Below are positions 55,554 to 64,000 of a stretch of DNA of 64,000 nucleotides, piece after piece. This stretch comes from Naumannella halotolerans (GTDB lineage: Bacteria > Actinomycetota > Actinomycetes > Propionibacteriales > Propionibacteriaceae), in contig NZ_SOAW01000001.1 in assembly GCF_004364645.1 (NCBI RefSeq), positions 868,001-932,000 on the forward strand, in the 5' to 3' direction. The notes under the pieces are model-generated. The model did not search any database and had not been told where the DNA came from. It saw nothing but the letters and a program-made list of their open reading frames with translations. Both the position numbers and the translations under genes were made by a program. Within the stretch, counting starts at the first letter, position 1; each line of letters starts with the position of its first letter.

Positions 55554-56840
55554 TCAGCGGTCGGCGGCGGCGAACGCCTCGGCGAGCACCGGGGAGACGA
55601 TCTCGCGCTGCCACGGCCGGGCGCCGAGCAGTTCCAGTTGCGCGGAGATCGCCGTCGCGTCGGCCGGCTCCGGCGGAGCCCAGCACAGCTGACGCCAGTA
55701 CGCCGGTGTGATCAGGTTCTCCGCAGCCAGCCCCAGCTCGTCGGCCTTCGCGTTCACCGCGTCCCGGGCGGCCAGCCAGCGGCGGTGAGCCGGGGGATTG
55801 CTGCGTTCCCAGGCGCGCGGCGGTGGCGGCGTATCCGATTTCAGGCGTACCGGCGGCAGGTCACCGGCAGGCAGGGCGAGTGCCCGGTCCAGGGCCTGCA
55901 GCCAGTTGGTCTCAAAACGGCGCGCCGTGCGTCGTTTGAAGCCGTCGATGTTCCGCAGGCAGTTCCGACTGGGCTGACGTTGGGCGGCCAGTTCGGAGAT
56001 CGCCTTGTCGGGCAGGATCTTGCCCGGTGCCTTGTCATAGCGGCGGGCCAACTCGTCGCGGGCGAACCACAGCTCCCGTACCACCGCCAGCTGTGCCGGA
56101 GTGCGCAACTGGTGCATACCGCTGGTCCGTCGCCATGGGTCGGTCCGCGCTACCGGCGGTTCGGCGGCCTTCTCGGCCAGGTAGGCGAATTCCTGACGGG
56201 CCCAGTCCAGGCGGTCCGCGGCGGCCAGTTCGGCCGCCAGCAGATCCCGCAGCTCGATCAGCAGTTCCACGTCGAGGGCGGCGTAGTTCAGCCATTCCTG
56301 CGGCAGCGGCCGCGACGACCAGTCGGCCATCGAGTGCTCCTTGGCCAGGTGCAGCTCGAAGAACTCCTCGATCAACGGACCGAGCCCCACCCGCGGTTTG
56401 CCCAACAGCCGACCGGCCAGCTCGGTGTCGAACAAGGTGGCCGGGACCAACCCCAGCTCGGCCAGCGAGGGCGTGTCCTGGGTGGCCGCGTGGACGATCC
56501 ATTCGACCTCGCCGATGGTGGTCGCCAACGCCTGCCAGTGGTGCTCGGCGAACGGCAGCGGATCGATCAACTGAGTGCCCGAGCCGGAGCGACGCAGCTG
56601 CAGCAAGTAGGCCTTCGCCGAGTAGCGGTACGCCTGGGCGCGTTCGACGTCGATCGCCACCGGCCCGTCGCCGGCGGCCAAGGCGTCGATCATCACCCTG
56701 AACGCCGGATCGGTGTCGATCACCGGCGGCACGCCGTCGGCAGGCACGGCGAGCAGTGGGAGCTCGGGCGACTCGGCCAGATCGTCCTTCGGCGCGAGGT
56801 CGTCCTTCTCTGCGGGAGTGTCCATCGGATCGGAGGTCAT
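55554..56840 (-). CDS. rnd: ribonuclease D (HRDC domain)
   Basis: A 428-residue DEDD 3'-5' exoribonuclease acting in tRNA and stable-RNA maturation. Exo I is VAIDVERAQAYRYS, Exo II is HAATQDTPSLAELG, and Exo III is NYAALDVELLIELRDLL. An HRDC domain follows near residue 245 (AVVRELWFARDELARRYDKAPGKILP is its core). A charged N-terminal 40 residues precede the catalytic domain. It is separated by 10 bp from the upstream DUF3000 gene, the standard actinobacterial order. Confidence 0.92.
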   Translation of the reverse strand: MTSDPMDTPAEKDDLAPKDDLAESPELPLLAVPADGVPPVIDTDPAFRVMIDALAAGDGPVAIDVERAQAYRYSAKAYLLQLRRSGSGTQLIDPLPFAEHHWQALATTIGEVEWIVHAATQDTPSLAELGLVPATLFDTELAGRLLGKPRVGLGPLIEEFFELHLAKEHSMADWSSRPLPQEWLNYAALDVELLIELRDLLAAELAAADRLDWARQEFAYLAEKAAEPPVARTDPWRRTSGMHQLRTPAQLAVVRELWFARDELARRYDKAPGKILPDKAISELAAQRQPSRNCLRNIDGFKRRTARRFETNWLQALDRALALPAGDLPPVRLKSDTPPPPRAWERSNPPAHRRWLAARDAVNAKADELGLAAENLITPAYWRQLCWAPPEPADATAISAQLELLGARPWQREIVSPVLAEAFAAADR

Positions 56841-56850
56841 CGTCGTCCGA

Positions 56851-57450
56851 TCAACGTGCGCTGCGGCGACGTCCGCTGAGCATCACCACTCCGTCGGGCA
56901 CCGGTGGCAGACCGGCCATGGTCGCCAGCAGATCCTGCCAGGCCTGGACGTGGGCGCTCAGCCCGGATCCGTCGGCTTCGAGCAGCGGCGTCCAGGAAGC
57001 GCGGATCTCCATCTCCGCCCGGGGATCTTCGTCCCCGAGCTGTCCGAAGGACTGGCTGGAGACGCTGGTGACCGTACCGCTGGGATTGCTGAAGGGGACC
57101 TCGCGGGTCTCCAGTGGTTCGGTCAGCCAGGACCAGCCGACCGGGTTCAGCAGGGGATCGGCGACCATCTCGGCGTCGATCTCGGCCCGGGCGAAGGTGA
57201 CCAGTCGGAACGTACCGTCCCAGGCCTCGCTGCCGGCCGGGTCGTGCAACAGGATCAGTCGGCCGTTGGCGATGTCATTGTCCTCGGCATCGGTGACGTC
57301 GGCGCTGATGGCGATGGCGAAGGGCGCGATCCGTTGCGGAGCAGGCATGTCGTCGATGGTGAACTCGGGACGCCAGGTGGCCGCTGCGAGCTCGGCGCAC
57401 GCCCGCCGGAACGCCTCCGGCTCGACCTCGGCCCCCTTGATCCCTGACAC
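56851..57450 (-). CDS. DUF3000 family protein
   Basis: A 199-residue actinobacterial protein of unknown function. Conserved stretches are RPEFTIDDMPAPQRIAPFA, GRLILLHDPAGSEAWDGTFR and NPVGWSWLTEPLE. It is located between rnd and hemE in most actinobacteria, suggesting a core role. GTG 57450 is chosen because TATCGT ends 7 nt upstream; the frame is open further without homology. It is divergent from hemE. Confidence 0.87.
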   Translation of the reverse strand: MSGIKGAEVEPEAFRRACAELAAATWRPEFTIDDMPAPQRIAPFAIAISADVTDAEDNDIANGRLILLHDPAGSEAWDGTFRLVTFARAEIDAEMVADPLLNPVGWSWLTEPLETREVPFSNPSGTVTSVSSQSFGQLGDEDPRAEMEIRASWTPLLEADGSGLSAHVQAWQDLLATMAGLPPVPDGVVMLSGRRRSAR

Positions 57451-57457
57451 CTGCCCC

Positions 57458-57463
57458 ACGATA
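57458..57463 (-). promoter_or_regulatory. -10 hexamer, leaderless type (DUF3000-rnd operon)
   Basis: TATCGT on the minus strand ends 7 nt before GTG 57450. Confidence 0.5.
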
Positions 57464-57565
57464 GGCAACCCCGGGCCGGCATGGTGCTCGACGCGCCGAT
57501 TCCCCGGCACTGCTCGCGACTGCTCCGATGGACCGTAGGCGAAGGACAGGGCAGGATTGCCGATT

Positions 57566-58663
57566 GTGCAGCCTCACCACTCCGCGACCGAACCAGCCCT
57601 GATCCGCGCAGCGACCGGGAAGCAGGGGGACGGTCCGATCCCGGTCTGGTTCATGCGCCAGGCCGGGCGCTCGCTCCCGGAGTACCGCAAGGTACGGGAG
57701 GGGACGACGATGCTGCAGAGCTGCCGTGACCCCGAACTGGTCACCGAGATCACCCTGCAGCCGGTACGCCGCCACGGTGTCGACGCTGCGATCTTCTTCT
57801 CCGACATCATGGTGCCGCTGGCCGCTGCCGGGATCGACCTCGACATCGTTCCCGGCACCGGGCCGGTGATCGCCGAACCCGTGCGCGATGCCGCCGCGAT
57901 CCGGGCCCTGCCCGAACTCGAACCCGACTCCCTGGGTTTCATCACCGACAGCGTCTCGATGCTGGTCGAGCAACTCGGGCCGGTCCCGTTGATCGGTTTC
58001 GCCGGGGCACCGTTCACCCTGGCCAGCTACCTGGTGGAGGGCCGGCCGAGCCGCGACTACGCCCACACCAAGGCGCTGATGGTCTCCGAGCCCGAACTCT
58101 GGGACGAACTGTGCGCGAAGCTGGCGCGGATCTCGACCACCTTCCTGTCCGCCCAGGCCGCAGCCGGGGCCCGCGCGGTGCAGCTCTTCGACTCCTGGGT
58201 CGGGTCGTTGTCGGCTGCCGACTATGAGGAGTTCGTCGCCGCCCATTCCTCGACGGTCCTGCACCGCCTGGCCGAACGGTTCCCGACCGTGCCGCGGATC
58301 CACTTCGGAGTCGGTACCGGCGAGCTGCTGGCACCGATGGCCGCCGCCGGCGCCGATGTGATCGGTGTCGACTGGCGGGTACCGCTGGCCGAGGCGGTAC
58401 GGCGTACCGGCGGCGGTCATGCCGTGCAGGGGAATCTCGACCCGGCGTTGCTGGGTGCACCCTGGCCGGTGATCGCCGACCGTGTCCGGGAGGTGATCCG
58501 CAGCGGAGCCGTCGCACCGGGTCACATCTTCAACCTCGGTCACGGGGTACCTCCGCAGACCGATCCGACGGTGCTGACGCGTATCGTCGAACTCGTCCAC
58601 GCCGAAGGCGCCGAACTGCGCGCCGAGGCCCGAGCAGCAGCCCAGAAGGAGTCAGTCCGATGA
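57566..58663 (+). CDS. hemE: uroporphyrinogen decarboxylase
   Basis: A 365-residue enzyme converting uroporphyrinogen III to coproporphyrinogen III. Family motifs are [19 protein letters not shown] near residue 28, [37 protein letters not shown] and [13 protein letters not shown]. The start may be GTG 57566 (used, AGGA 9 nt upstream) or TTG 57557. The end overlaps hemQ by 4 bp. The oxidase gene cgoX/hemG that often separates hemE and hemQ is not between them here. Confidence 0.95.
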   Translation: MQPHHSATEPALIRAATGKQGDGPIPVWFMRQAGRSLPEYRKVREGTTMLQSCRDPELVTEITLQPVRRHGVDAAIFFSDIMVPLAAAGIDLDIVPGTGPVIAEPVRDAAAIRALPELEPDSLGFITDSVSMLVEQLGPVPLIGFAGAPFTLASYLVEGRPSRDYAHTKALMVSEPELWDELCAKLARISTTFLSAQAAAGARAVQLFDSWVGSLSAADYEEFVAAHSSTVLHRLAERFPTVPRIHFGVGTGELLAPMAAAGADVIGVDWRVPLAEAVRRTGGGHAVQGNLDPALLGAPWPVIADRVREVIRSGAVAPGHIFNLGHGVPPQTDPTVLTRIVELVHAEGAELRAEARAAAQKESVR

Positions 58664-59340
58664 AGGCCCGGGAGATCAACGACACGATCCGCTACACGAT
58701 GTGGTCGGTCTTCGCCCGCCATGGCGAAGCAGCGGAGACGACCGTCACCGACGCACTGGCCCGGATCGACAAGGCCACCGCCGGCGGAGATCTGCAGATC
58801 CGTGGCTGGTACGACGTCGCCGGTCTGCGGGCCGATGCCGACCTGATGGTGTGGTGGCATGCGCCGGATTCGGCCACCTTGCAGGACGCCTACCTGGCCC
58901 TGCGCGCCAGCGAAATCGGCGGATCGCTGCAGCCGGTCTGGTCACAGCTGGCACTGCACCGTCCGGCCGAGTTCAACAAGGGCCACGTACCGGCATTCAT
59001 GGCCGGTGAGGACGCCTTGGACTTCGTCTGTGTCTACCCGTTCGTCCGCTCCTACGAGTGGTACCTGCTGCCGGATGCGGAACGTCGCGAGATGCTGCGG
59101 GAGCACGGGATGATGGCCCGCGACTATCCCGATGTGCGGGCGAACACGGTCAGTTCCTTCGCGCTCGGTGACTACGAGTGGATGCTCGCCTTCGAGGCCG
59201 ACGAACTGCACCGGATCGTCGACCTGATGCGTACCCTGCGTGGTGCGTCGGCACGTCGGCACACCCGCGAGGAGGTGCCGTTCTACACCGGTCGTCGTCG
59301 GGAGCTGGCCGAGATCGTCGCCAGCTGGGGCGGCGCATGA
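58660..59340 (+). CDS. hemQ: coproheme decarboxylase HemQ
   Basis: A 226-residue chlorite-dismutase-family enzyme (ChdC) that decarboxylates iron-coproporphyrin to protohaem, the last step of the coproporphyrin-dependent pathway. [11 protein letters not shown] at the start, [11 protein letters not shown] and [10 protein letters not shown] are characteristic. [15 protein letters not shown] near the end carries the haem-proximal region with the His. ATGA overlaps with hemE and with the RNase H gene make a tight three-gene operon. Confidence 0.94.
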   Translation: MKAREINDTIRYTMWSVFARHGEAAETTVTDALARIDKATAGGDLQIRGWYDVAGLRADADLMVWWHAPDSATLQDAYLALRASEIGGSLQPVWSQLALHRPAEFNKGHVPAFMAGEDALDFVCVYPFVRSYEWYLLPDAERREMLREHGMMARDYPDVRANTVSSFALGDYEWMLAFEADELHRIVDLMRTLRGASARRHTREEVPFYTGRRRELAEIVASWGGA

Positions 59341-60215
59341 TCGTCGCCGCCGCCGACGGTTCGGCGCTGGGCAATCCCGGTCCCGCGGGCTGGTGCTGGT
59401 ACGTCGACGACGATTGTTGGGCCGCCGGCGGCTGGCCGTACGGCACCAACAACATGGGTGAGTTGATGGCGGTGCTGCAACTGCTGAAGTCCACCGCTAC
59501 TGCCGATGAGCAACTGTTGATCATGTGCGACAGCCAGTACGTGATCAACGCGATCACCAAGTGGATGCCGGGCTGGAAACGCAAGGGCTGGAAGAAGGCC
59601 GACGGAAAACCGGTGATGAACCGGGATCTGATGATCGAGTTGGATGCGGCGATGGCCGGCCGGGACGTGGAGTTCCAGTGGGTGAAGGGCCACGCAGGTC
59701 ATGCCATGAACGAGGCTGCCGATGAGCGCGCCCGCGCGGCGGCAACCGCGTACCAGCAGGGAAAACGGCCGGACACGGGCCCCGGGTTCGCCGGTGTCGC
59801 ACCGGTGCAGCGGATCGGTCCGGCGGCACCGGTGGAGGAGGCCGAACAGACCCTGTTCGACCTCGATGATCAACTCAGTGATCTCGAGCAGGTGATCGCG
59901 GCGGAGAAGGAACTGCTGGACCCAGCCGTCCGTACTGATCCCTCCCGGCTGGCCGCGGTACTCGACACCGCATGGCGCGAGATCGGCAGCTCGGGACGGT
60001 TGTGGGACCGGAATGCGATTCTCGCCGAGACCGCCACCCTCACCGAGACGGTGACCGACTTCGAACTCCTGGAGTCCCGCGAACTTGCCGACGACCTGTT
60101 CCTGATCATCTGGCGATCGACCACCGACAACGGTTCGGCTCTGCGGTCGTCGATCTGGCGACGTGATCACGGCCAGTGGCGGCAGGTCTTCCACCAGGGG
60201 ACACCGGAGGGCTGA
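59337..60215 (+). CDS. ribonuclease HI fused to an NTF2-like (DUF4440) domain
   Basis: A 292-residue protein. The N-terminal 140 residues are RNase HI: AADGSALGNPGPAGWCWYVD (first Asp), NNMGELMAVL (Glu), MCDSQYVINAITKW (Asp), and VKGHAGHAMNEAADERA (last acidic residue). After a linker, residues about 180-290 resemble DUF4440/SnoaL proteins (EKELLDPAVRTDPSRLAAVL, DFELLESRELADDLFLI). RNase HI removes RNA from RNA:DNA hybrids; the added domain may bind a small ligand. ATG overlaps the hemQ stop. Confidence 0.86.
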   Translation: MIVAAADGSALGNPGPAGWCWYVDDDCWAAGGWPYGTNNMGELMAVLQLLKSTATADEQLLIMCDSQYVINAITKWMPGWKRKGWKKADGKPVMNRDLMIELDAAMAGRDVEFQWVKGHAGHAMNEAADERARAAATAYQQGKRPDTGPGFAGVAPVQRIGPAAPVEEAEQTLFDLDDQLSDLEQVIAAEKELLDPAVRTDPSRLAAVLDTAWREIGSSGRLWDRNAILAETATLTETVTDFELLESRELADDLFLIIWRSTTDNGSALRSSIWRRDHGQWRQVFHQGTPEG

Positions 60216-60218
60216 CGA

Positions 60219-61369
60219 TCACCGGCCCTGGAGGTCGAAGCGGCCCTCGGCGCCGTCGATCTCGACCACCAGGCTGGTGATCTCCGACTCGGCCGCAGCG
60301 ACGACCAGACCGGAGACGCAGTCGCCATTGCCAGGAACACACTGTCGGGCAACAGGACTATGTCCGCACCGGGTTCGTCGGTCCAACTGCGCCCGCCATC
60401 GGGCGTACCCTCGCCGACAGCCAGTGACTCGCCGTCGGCGGTGCGGAAGCTGACCGCCGAGCGGCGCAGGGTCAGTTCGGCATCATCGGCCGCGCAGACC
60501 CAGATCACCACTCCGGTTTCGCCGTCACGGTCCCGCGGCTGGCCGAGACTGGTGACCACCGGGCCGATCTGGCGGCGCTCGACCTCGGAGAACTCCGGAC
60601 TGGCCGTGTAGGCCAGCAGGAACGAGGCGCGGTTGCCCCGCTGATCGGCGTAGTGCAGCACCCGGCCGTCCTGCACGCCGTCGAAGGCGACCGTACCGGT
60701 GACCGAGTCACCGGGGTCGACGGTGCCTTGGAAGCCGGAGCTGAGCAGCGGGTCGCCCACCGTTCCGCTTGCGGTGGACAGGGTCCAGTCCGCCGGGGAG
60801 ATGGTGACCGGATCGTCACCGGTGACGGTCAGGGAAAGCTCGGCGTAGGCCGTGCCGAGTTCGCCCGAGGAACCAGCGGACATGGCCAGGCTGAGACCGG
60901 TCAGCTCGGCCGAAGCCCCCTCCACGTTGAACACGGTGACGCCATCGCGCGCCGGTGGTCGCGGACTGCTGCTGCTCGATGTAGTCGGGGTTCCGCTCGG
61001 AGTGCCAGGCGGGGGGCCGGCACTCGCACCCGCCCCGGGCGAGGGCTATGCGCGGGACGGATCGACGCTCGGACCGGTGCTCGGGCTGGCGCTCGGACTC
61101 GGTGCGGTCGGCGACGGGGAAACGGTTGGCACCGACGGTGCCGGCGTGGGCGGAACGGGTTCGCCCACCTCCGGCAGTTCCTTGGGCTGGCTGAGTCCGA
61201 TCACGAGGGCCAGCACCGCTACGGCGGCCGCCGCCGAGGTGGCCACCAGCCAACGCTGCCGGCGGCGCCGGTGCCGGTCCGCCTCGGGGTCGGCGGTCTC
61301 GGAGACGATGGTCCTCAGCATGCGGTCGGGATCGGGCAGATCACGTTCGGGAGGAAGCTGCATTCCCAT
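60219..61369 (-). pseudogene. ECF-linked anti-sigma-like membrane protein, disrupted
   Basis: The frame starts at ATG 61369, overlapping the sigma stop, with a GAGGGGG ribosome site. It encodes a 45-residue cytoplasmic part, one TM segment (WLVATSAAAAVAVLALVIGL) and a Pro/Ser/Thr linker. An in-frame TAG at 61046-61048 interrupts the linker, whose composition continues unchanged beyond it (GTPSGTPTTSSSSSPRPPA), followed by a beta-rich domain. Near 60342-60352 the frame must shift for the C-terminus (GNGDCVSGLVVAAAESEITS) to end at 60219, neatly beside the converging gene. Two lesions suggest a real pseudogene. The anti-sigma role is inferred from position. Confidence 0.7.
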
Positions 61370-61971
61370 CACAGACCCCCTCCCAGCATCGCGGCGATCT
61401 CGGTCGTGGCGAGCTTGCGGCGGGCGCGGTTCAGCCGGGACTTCACCGTACCGACCGGGACCCCCAGCGCAGTGGCAACCTCTGTCATCTCCAGCCCCGC
61501 CCAGGCGACCATCTCGATCACCACTTGTTGATTGTCCGGGACCCGCTGCAGAATCTCGTTGATCTGCCTCATCGCGCTCTCGTCGGCAACCCAGTCGGCA
61601 ACATTGTCCGATTCCGGGCATGCGGTCCGTTCCACCTTGTCGACCACTCGTAGGTGGCGTTTCGATGCTCGCATGGCGTTGCTGGCTTCGTTGCGGGCCG
61701 TCGCGAGCAACACCGGCCGGGCCGAATCGCCGCGCAGGTCGTCCACGGAGTCGGTGCGTGCACGGCGCCACAAGCTGGCGAAGGTCGACTGCGTGACGTC
61801 CTCGGCCATCGACCAGGATGCACAGTGCCGGAAGGCGAAGTTGTAGACCACCTTGTTGTGTCGGGTGAAGAGCACGCGGAAGGCGTACTCGTCCCGGGCC
61901 TGCAGCCGTGCCCACAGGTGTGCATCGTCGAGGTCGTCCGTGGTCGACCACCGTGCCCTCGGTTCGCTCAC
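61369..61971 (-). CDS. ECF sigma factor
   Basis: A 200-residue ECF sigma factor. Region 2 has ARDEYAFRVLFTRHNKVVYN, CASWSMAEDVTQSTFASLWR and ATARNEASNAMRASKRH. Region 4 has LQRVPDNQQVVIEMVAWAGL and GVPVGTVKSRLNRARRKLA. GTG 61971 has GGAG 5 nt upstream. Its stop overlaps the start of the disrupted membrane-protein gene, the usual sigma/anti-sigma layout, so loss of the partner could leave the sigma factor unrestrained. Confidence 0.9.
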   Translation of the reverse strand: MSEPRARWSTTDDLDDAHLWARLQARDEYAFRVLFTRHNKVVYNFAFRHCASWSMAEDVTQSTFASLWRRARTDSVDDLRGDSARPVLLATARNEASNAMRASKRHLRVVDKVERTACPESDNVADWVADESAMRQINEILQRVPDNQQVVIEMVAWAGLEMTEVATALGVPVGTVKSRLNRARRKLATTEIAAMLGGGL

Positions 61972-62364
61972 TCCAGCTCCTTCATTCGCCCGGTCCCCGG
62001 GGACCCGGCGAGTGCCGACGATCCATCCGTCGACGAGGGAGATTCCGGAACCGTCGCGAAAGTTCCATTCCCGCTGACCGGCAGACCTGCGGGACGGGTG
62101 CGTGGGCACCGCCGCAGTACCTGTCATCGCTTCTCACATCGGGTCATTGTTCCGCCTCCCATTGATGAGGAGTCCGGCAACTGACCGGAAGTTCCAGAAA
62201 CCGTGCAGGCATTGCCTTCCAGCGGACCGGCACTTGCACCGGCAGTTGTTCAGGAAGGGGGTGCAGCTCAGGCGATTCCATGATCGAAATCAGGAAACTC
62301 TTGGTCGTCCGTCTGAACCCGGGGAGGTGATTTCGGCATCAACGTAAGCAATCCGGAGACGCCG
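61972..62364. other. 393-bp divergent spacer, ECF sigma / surface protein
   Basis: No coding frame is convincing. It should contain the promoters of both genes. The right end holds GGAG 6 nt before GTG 62365. I could not identify a clear ECF-type -35/-10 pair. Confidence 0.5.
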
Positions 62365-63753
62365 GTGTGGAACGAAGGGAATGATCATGAACAACTTGAA
62401 CGCCGGTGGGTGACCGGGACTGCGATCGTCGGCGTGGCCGGTGTGCTCACCGGTTGCGTGGGTCTCGGACTGAGTTCGGCACACGCCGAGGTGACTCCGA
62501 CTCCGGCTCCGACTCCGGCGGTGGGGACAACCGCGCCGGAGCCGACCGAAGGCAGCGTGGCCCCCGACAAGGCACCCAGTGCCGCGGCGACCCCGGGTGC
62601 GGACGAGACCCCGGGCACCGAGACCCCGAGTGCCGAATCGACGTCCAGTGCTGAGGGGAAGCCCAGTGCTGAGGGGAAGCCCAGTGCTGAGGGGAAGCCC
62701 AGTGCCGACGGCACACCCAGTGGTCCCGAGGCGAACGGTGACGACGAGCCATCCGGCGACGACGAAGCACCCAGCGACGACAGGAGCCCGGGTACCGACC
62801 CGAGCACGTGGGTGGACGAGTACTTCCCGGGTGGGATCAAACCGGTATGGAATGAGTTGGACCCTGACTCCGGCTCCTTCGCCCTACGGGTTCCGGTCGA
62901 TGGTGGACCGGCGCTGCCGGCTGATCTGACGATGGAACTCAGCAGTGCCGACAGCCTGGAGTGTGACGGTTCGGTCACCTTCACCCAGGGCACCGACCCG
63001 GGTGCGGTCGACCTCAGTCTGCCCTGCACGGTGACCGGGATGGATCCCGCGCCCAAGGTCGGCATACCGCTGTTCTTCACCCAGGACGACGGCACCACGA
63101 CCACGGTCGGGGAGACGACGAGTCCCCAGATGTTCACCGAGATGTCCGAGGACGATTCGCTGCTGTCAGCCGACGAGCTGAAGGAGGAGTTCTTGCTGGG
63201 GCAGGGGCTTGAACCGTGGTACATCCCACTGCGGGCGGGCCATACGTTCGACTTCGGCCTGACCGCCGACGCCCCGCGGGAGTTCCCCGGCGATCTCCTC
63301 CTGCAGACCGGTGACACCGAGAACCTCGACTGCCAGGACGAGATCCGGATCGTTGCAGGCACTCCGGCCGGGCAGTACCCGTTGGATGTCAACTGCACCG
63401 TGATTGCCGATGATGCTCCGGCTGCATTGGAATTCCGGGTGTTGTTCGACTTCGGTGATCGCCAGGTGGAGTTGCTGGACTGGGTGCGCGAGCAGTTCAC
63501 CGAGGCCGGTTCGGAGCCGGAATCCGGGGATGCCGACGATTCGGAGAAGAACGGGGACTCCGAGAAGGCCGAGGAGTCCAGGCAGGCTGAGGGGTCCAAG
63601 CAGGCCGATCGCGCGAAGGACGGCGAGCAGGGTGATCGGACAGCAGGCAAGCTCGCGAAGACCGGCGCTCCGGGTGTGATCGGGGTGGCAGCAGCCGGGC
63701 TGGCTGCGGTCGCCGGCGGCGCCATCGCGATCGTCCGCCGCCGACTGGGCTGA
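62365..63753 (+). CDS. cell-wall-anchored surface protein with LAXTG sorting signal
   Basis: A 462-residue secreted protein. A signal peptide (RRWVTGTAIVGVAGVLTGC to SSAHA, about 13-41) is followed by a Pro/Glu/Ser/Ala-rich stalk with three copies of SAEGKP. Two similar beta-rich domains follow (Cys in LECDGSVTF/LPCTVTG and LDCQDEIRI/VNCTVIA), then an acidic Lys/Glu stalk. It ends in LAKTG, a hydrophobic helix and RRR, which class E sortases of actinobacteria recognise. GTG 62365 has GGAG 6 nt upstream. The ligand is unknown. Confidence 0.85.
   Translation: MWNEGNDHEQLERRWVTGTAIVGVAGVLTGCVGLGLSSAHAEVTPTPAPTPAVGTTAPEPTEGSVAPDKAPSAAATPGADETPGTETPSAESTSSAEGKPSAEGKPSAEGKPSADGTPSGPEANGDDEPSGDDEAPSDDRSPGTDPSTWVDEYFPGGIKPVWNELDPDSGSFALRVPVDGGPALPADLTMELSSADSLECDGSVTFTQGTDPGAVDLSLPCTVTGMDPAPKVGIPLFFTQDDGTTTTVGETTSPQMFTEMSEDDSLLSADELKEEFLLGQGLEPWYIPLRAGHTFDFGLTADAPREFPGDLLLQTGDTENLDCQDEIRIVAGTPAGQYPLDVNCTVIADDAPAALEFRVLFDFGDRQVELLDWVREQFTEAGSEPESGDADDSEKNGDSEKAEESRQAEGSKQADRAKDGEQGDRTAGKLAKTGAPGVIGVAAAGLAAVAGGAIAIVRRRLG
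62647..62700 (+). repeat. three perfect 18-bp tandem repeats inside the surface-protein gene
   Basis: agtgctgaggggaagccc is repeated at 62647, 62665 and 62683, in frame, coding SAEGKP units of the stalk. A partial copy follows. Confidence 0.95.
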
Positions 63754-63765
63754 GAAGGTCGAAAT

Positions 63766-63801
63766 GATCGGGAGGTGGTCGGCGCCGACCACCTCCCGAT
63801 C
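63766..63801. terminator. 36-bp perfect palindrome, bidirectional terminator
   Basis: Two 18-base arms (gatcgggaggtggtcggc and complement) meet without a spacer, just after the surface-protein stop and before the converging msrB. Confidence 0.85.
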
Positions 63802-63889
63802 TCTGCTCGCCCGCCAGTCCTGCCCTCCGTGATCCGGGGCGGGCCAGGACCGGCAGGGTCGGGGTTGCGTTAGGCCGAAACCGAGGCCG

Positions 63890-64000
63890 TCACTGCACCG
63901 GCTGCAGCCGCATCGACACCGAGTTGATGCAGTAGCGCAGGTCGGTCGGCGTCCCGTACCCCTCACCTTCGAAGACGTGGCCGAGATGGGAGTCGCAGGC
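63890..64000 (-). CDS. msrB: peptide-methionine (R)-S-oxide reductase MsrB, 3' end
   Basis: The last 36 residues only; the gene continues beyond the window. [20 protein letters not shown] and [12 protein letters not shown] match the C-terminus of MsrB, with the catalytic Cys in RYCINS. The enzyme reduces methionine-R-sulfoxide in oxidised proteins. Confidence 0.92.
   Translation of the reverse strand, partial: ACDSHLGHVFEGEGYGTPTDLRYCINSVSMRLQPVQ

Noticed and set aside
62102-62347. Small plus-strand frame before the surface-protein gene
   Set aside because: No ribosome site, His/Arg-rich composition, and it lies in the expected promoter region.

Overview
The window is GC-rich DNA with many GTG starts and a gene set that points to an actinobacterium: SepH, DUF3000, DUF3093, DUF3710, DUF4193, DUF4235 and DUF5998 proteins, a DtxR/IdeR-type iron box, coproporphyrin-pathway haem genes (cpfC, hemE, hemQ) and a LAXTG sortase substrate. 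The style fits Propionibacteriaceae, but the family is an inference. No rRNA, tRNA or CRISPR array was seen.

Layout. 1-4.7 kb: 3' part of hrpA, a PAC2 protein and TesB thioesterase, closed by a strong terminator. 4.7-6.8 kb: a SigB-like sigma factor divergent from a TauE/SafE exporter. 6.9-11.5 kb: an iron-siderophore ABC operon behind a DtxR/IdeR box, then a cysteine-free Rrf2 regulator. 11.5-15.1 kb (minus): topoisomerase IV subunit A and an APP1-type phosphatase. 15.2-20.6 kb (plus): a GNAT/acyl-CoA synthetase fusion, DUF5998, a phosphodiesterase and thymidine kinase. 20.6-22.5 kb: a repeat-bearing spacer, a CrtA-like protein and a second spacer. 22.5-36.8 kb: an actinobacterial core block with sepH, cpfC, DUF4193, DUF4235, DUF3093, dut, DUF3710, an OB-fold protein, a TrkA pair, a KimA-like permease, a 23S/tRNA uracil methyltransferase and aconitase. 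From memory this parallels M. tuberculosis Rv2689c-Rv2699c.

The order acn, dxs, rnd, DUF3000, hemE expected from related genomes is opened in two places. The acn-dxs gap (36.9-44.0 kb) holds an orphan excisionase-like antitoxin, a fossil TetR/membrane-protein operon, a CmtR-type Cd/Pb sensor with a CDF exporter, a Ser/Thr kinase, a sigma factor, secreted proteins, a HIT protein and a phosphoesterase. The dxs-rnd gap (46-55.5 kb) holds a decayed polymorphic-toxin locus (truncated delivery domain plus DUF6881, SUKH and frameshifted Imm1-like immunity genes), a hydrolase/ATP-grasp pair, a GAP-like membrane protein and the fadBA beta-oxidation pair. After rnd and DUF3000 come hemE, hemQ and an RNase H fusion. 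Then follow an ECF sigma factor whose partner gene carries an in-frame amber codon and a frameshift, a cell-wall-anchored protein, and the 3' end of msrB.

A recurring signal is a -10 hexamer (TANNNT) ending 5-8 nt before the start codon. It occurs at more than a dozen genes and suggests widespread leaderless transcription. It also helped choose starts. The most unusual content is the set of broken or reduced modules: toxin/immunity remnants, the orphan antitoxin, the partnerless ECF sigma factor, and a SepH lacking its N-terminal part.
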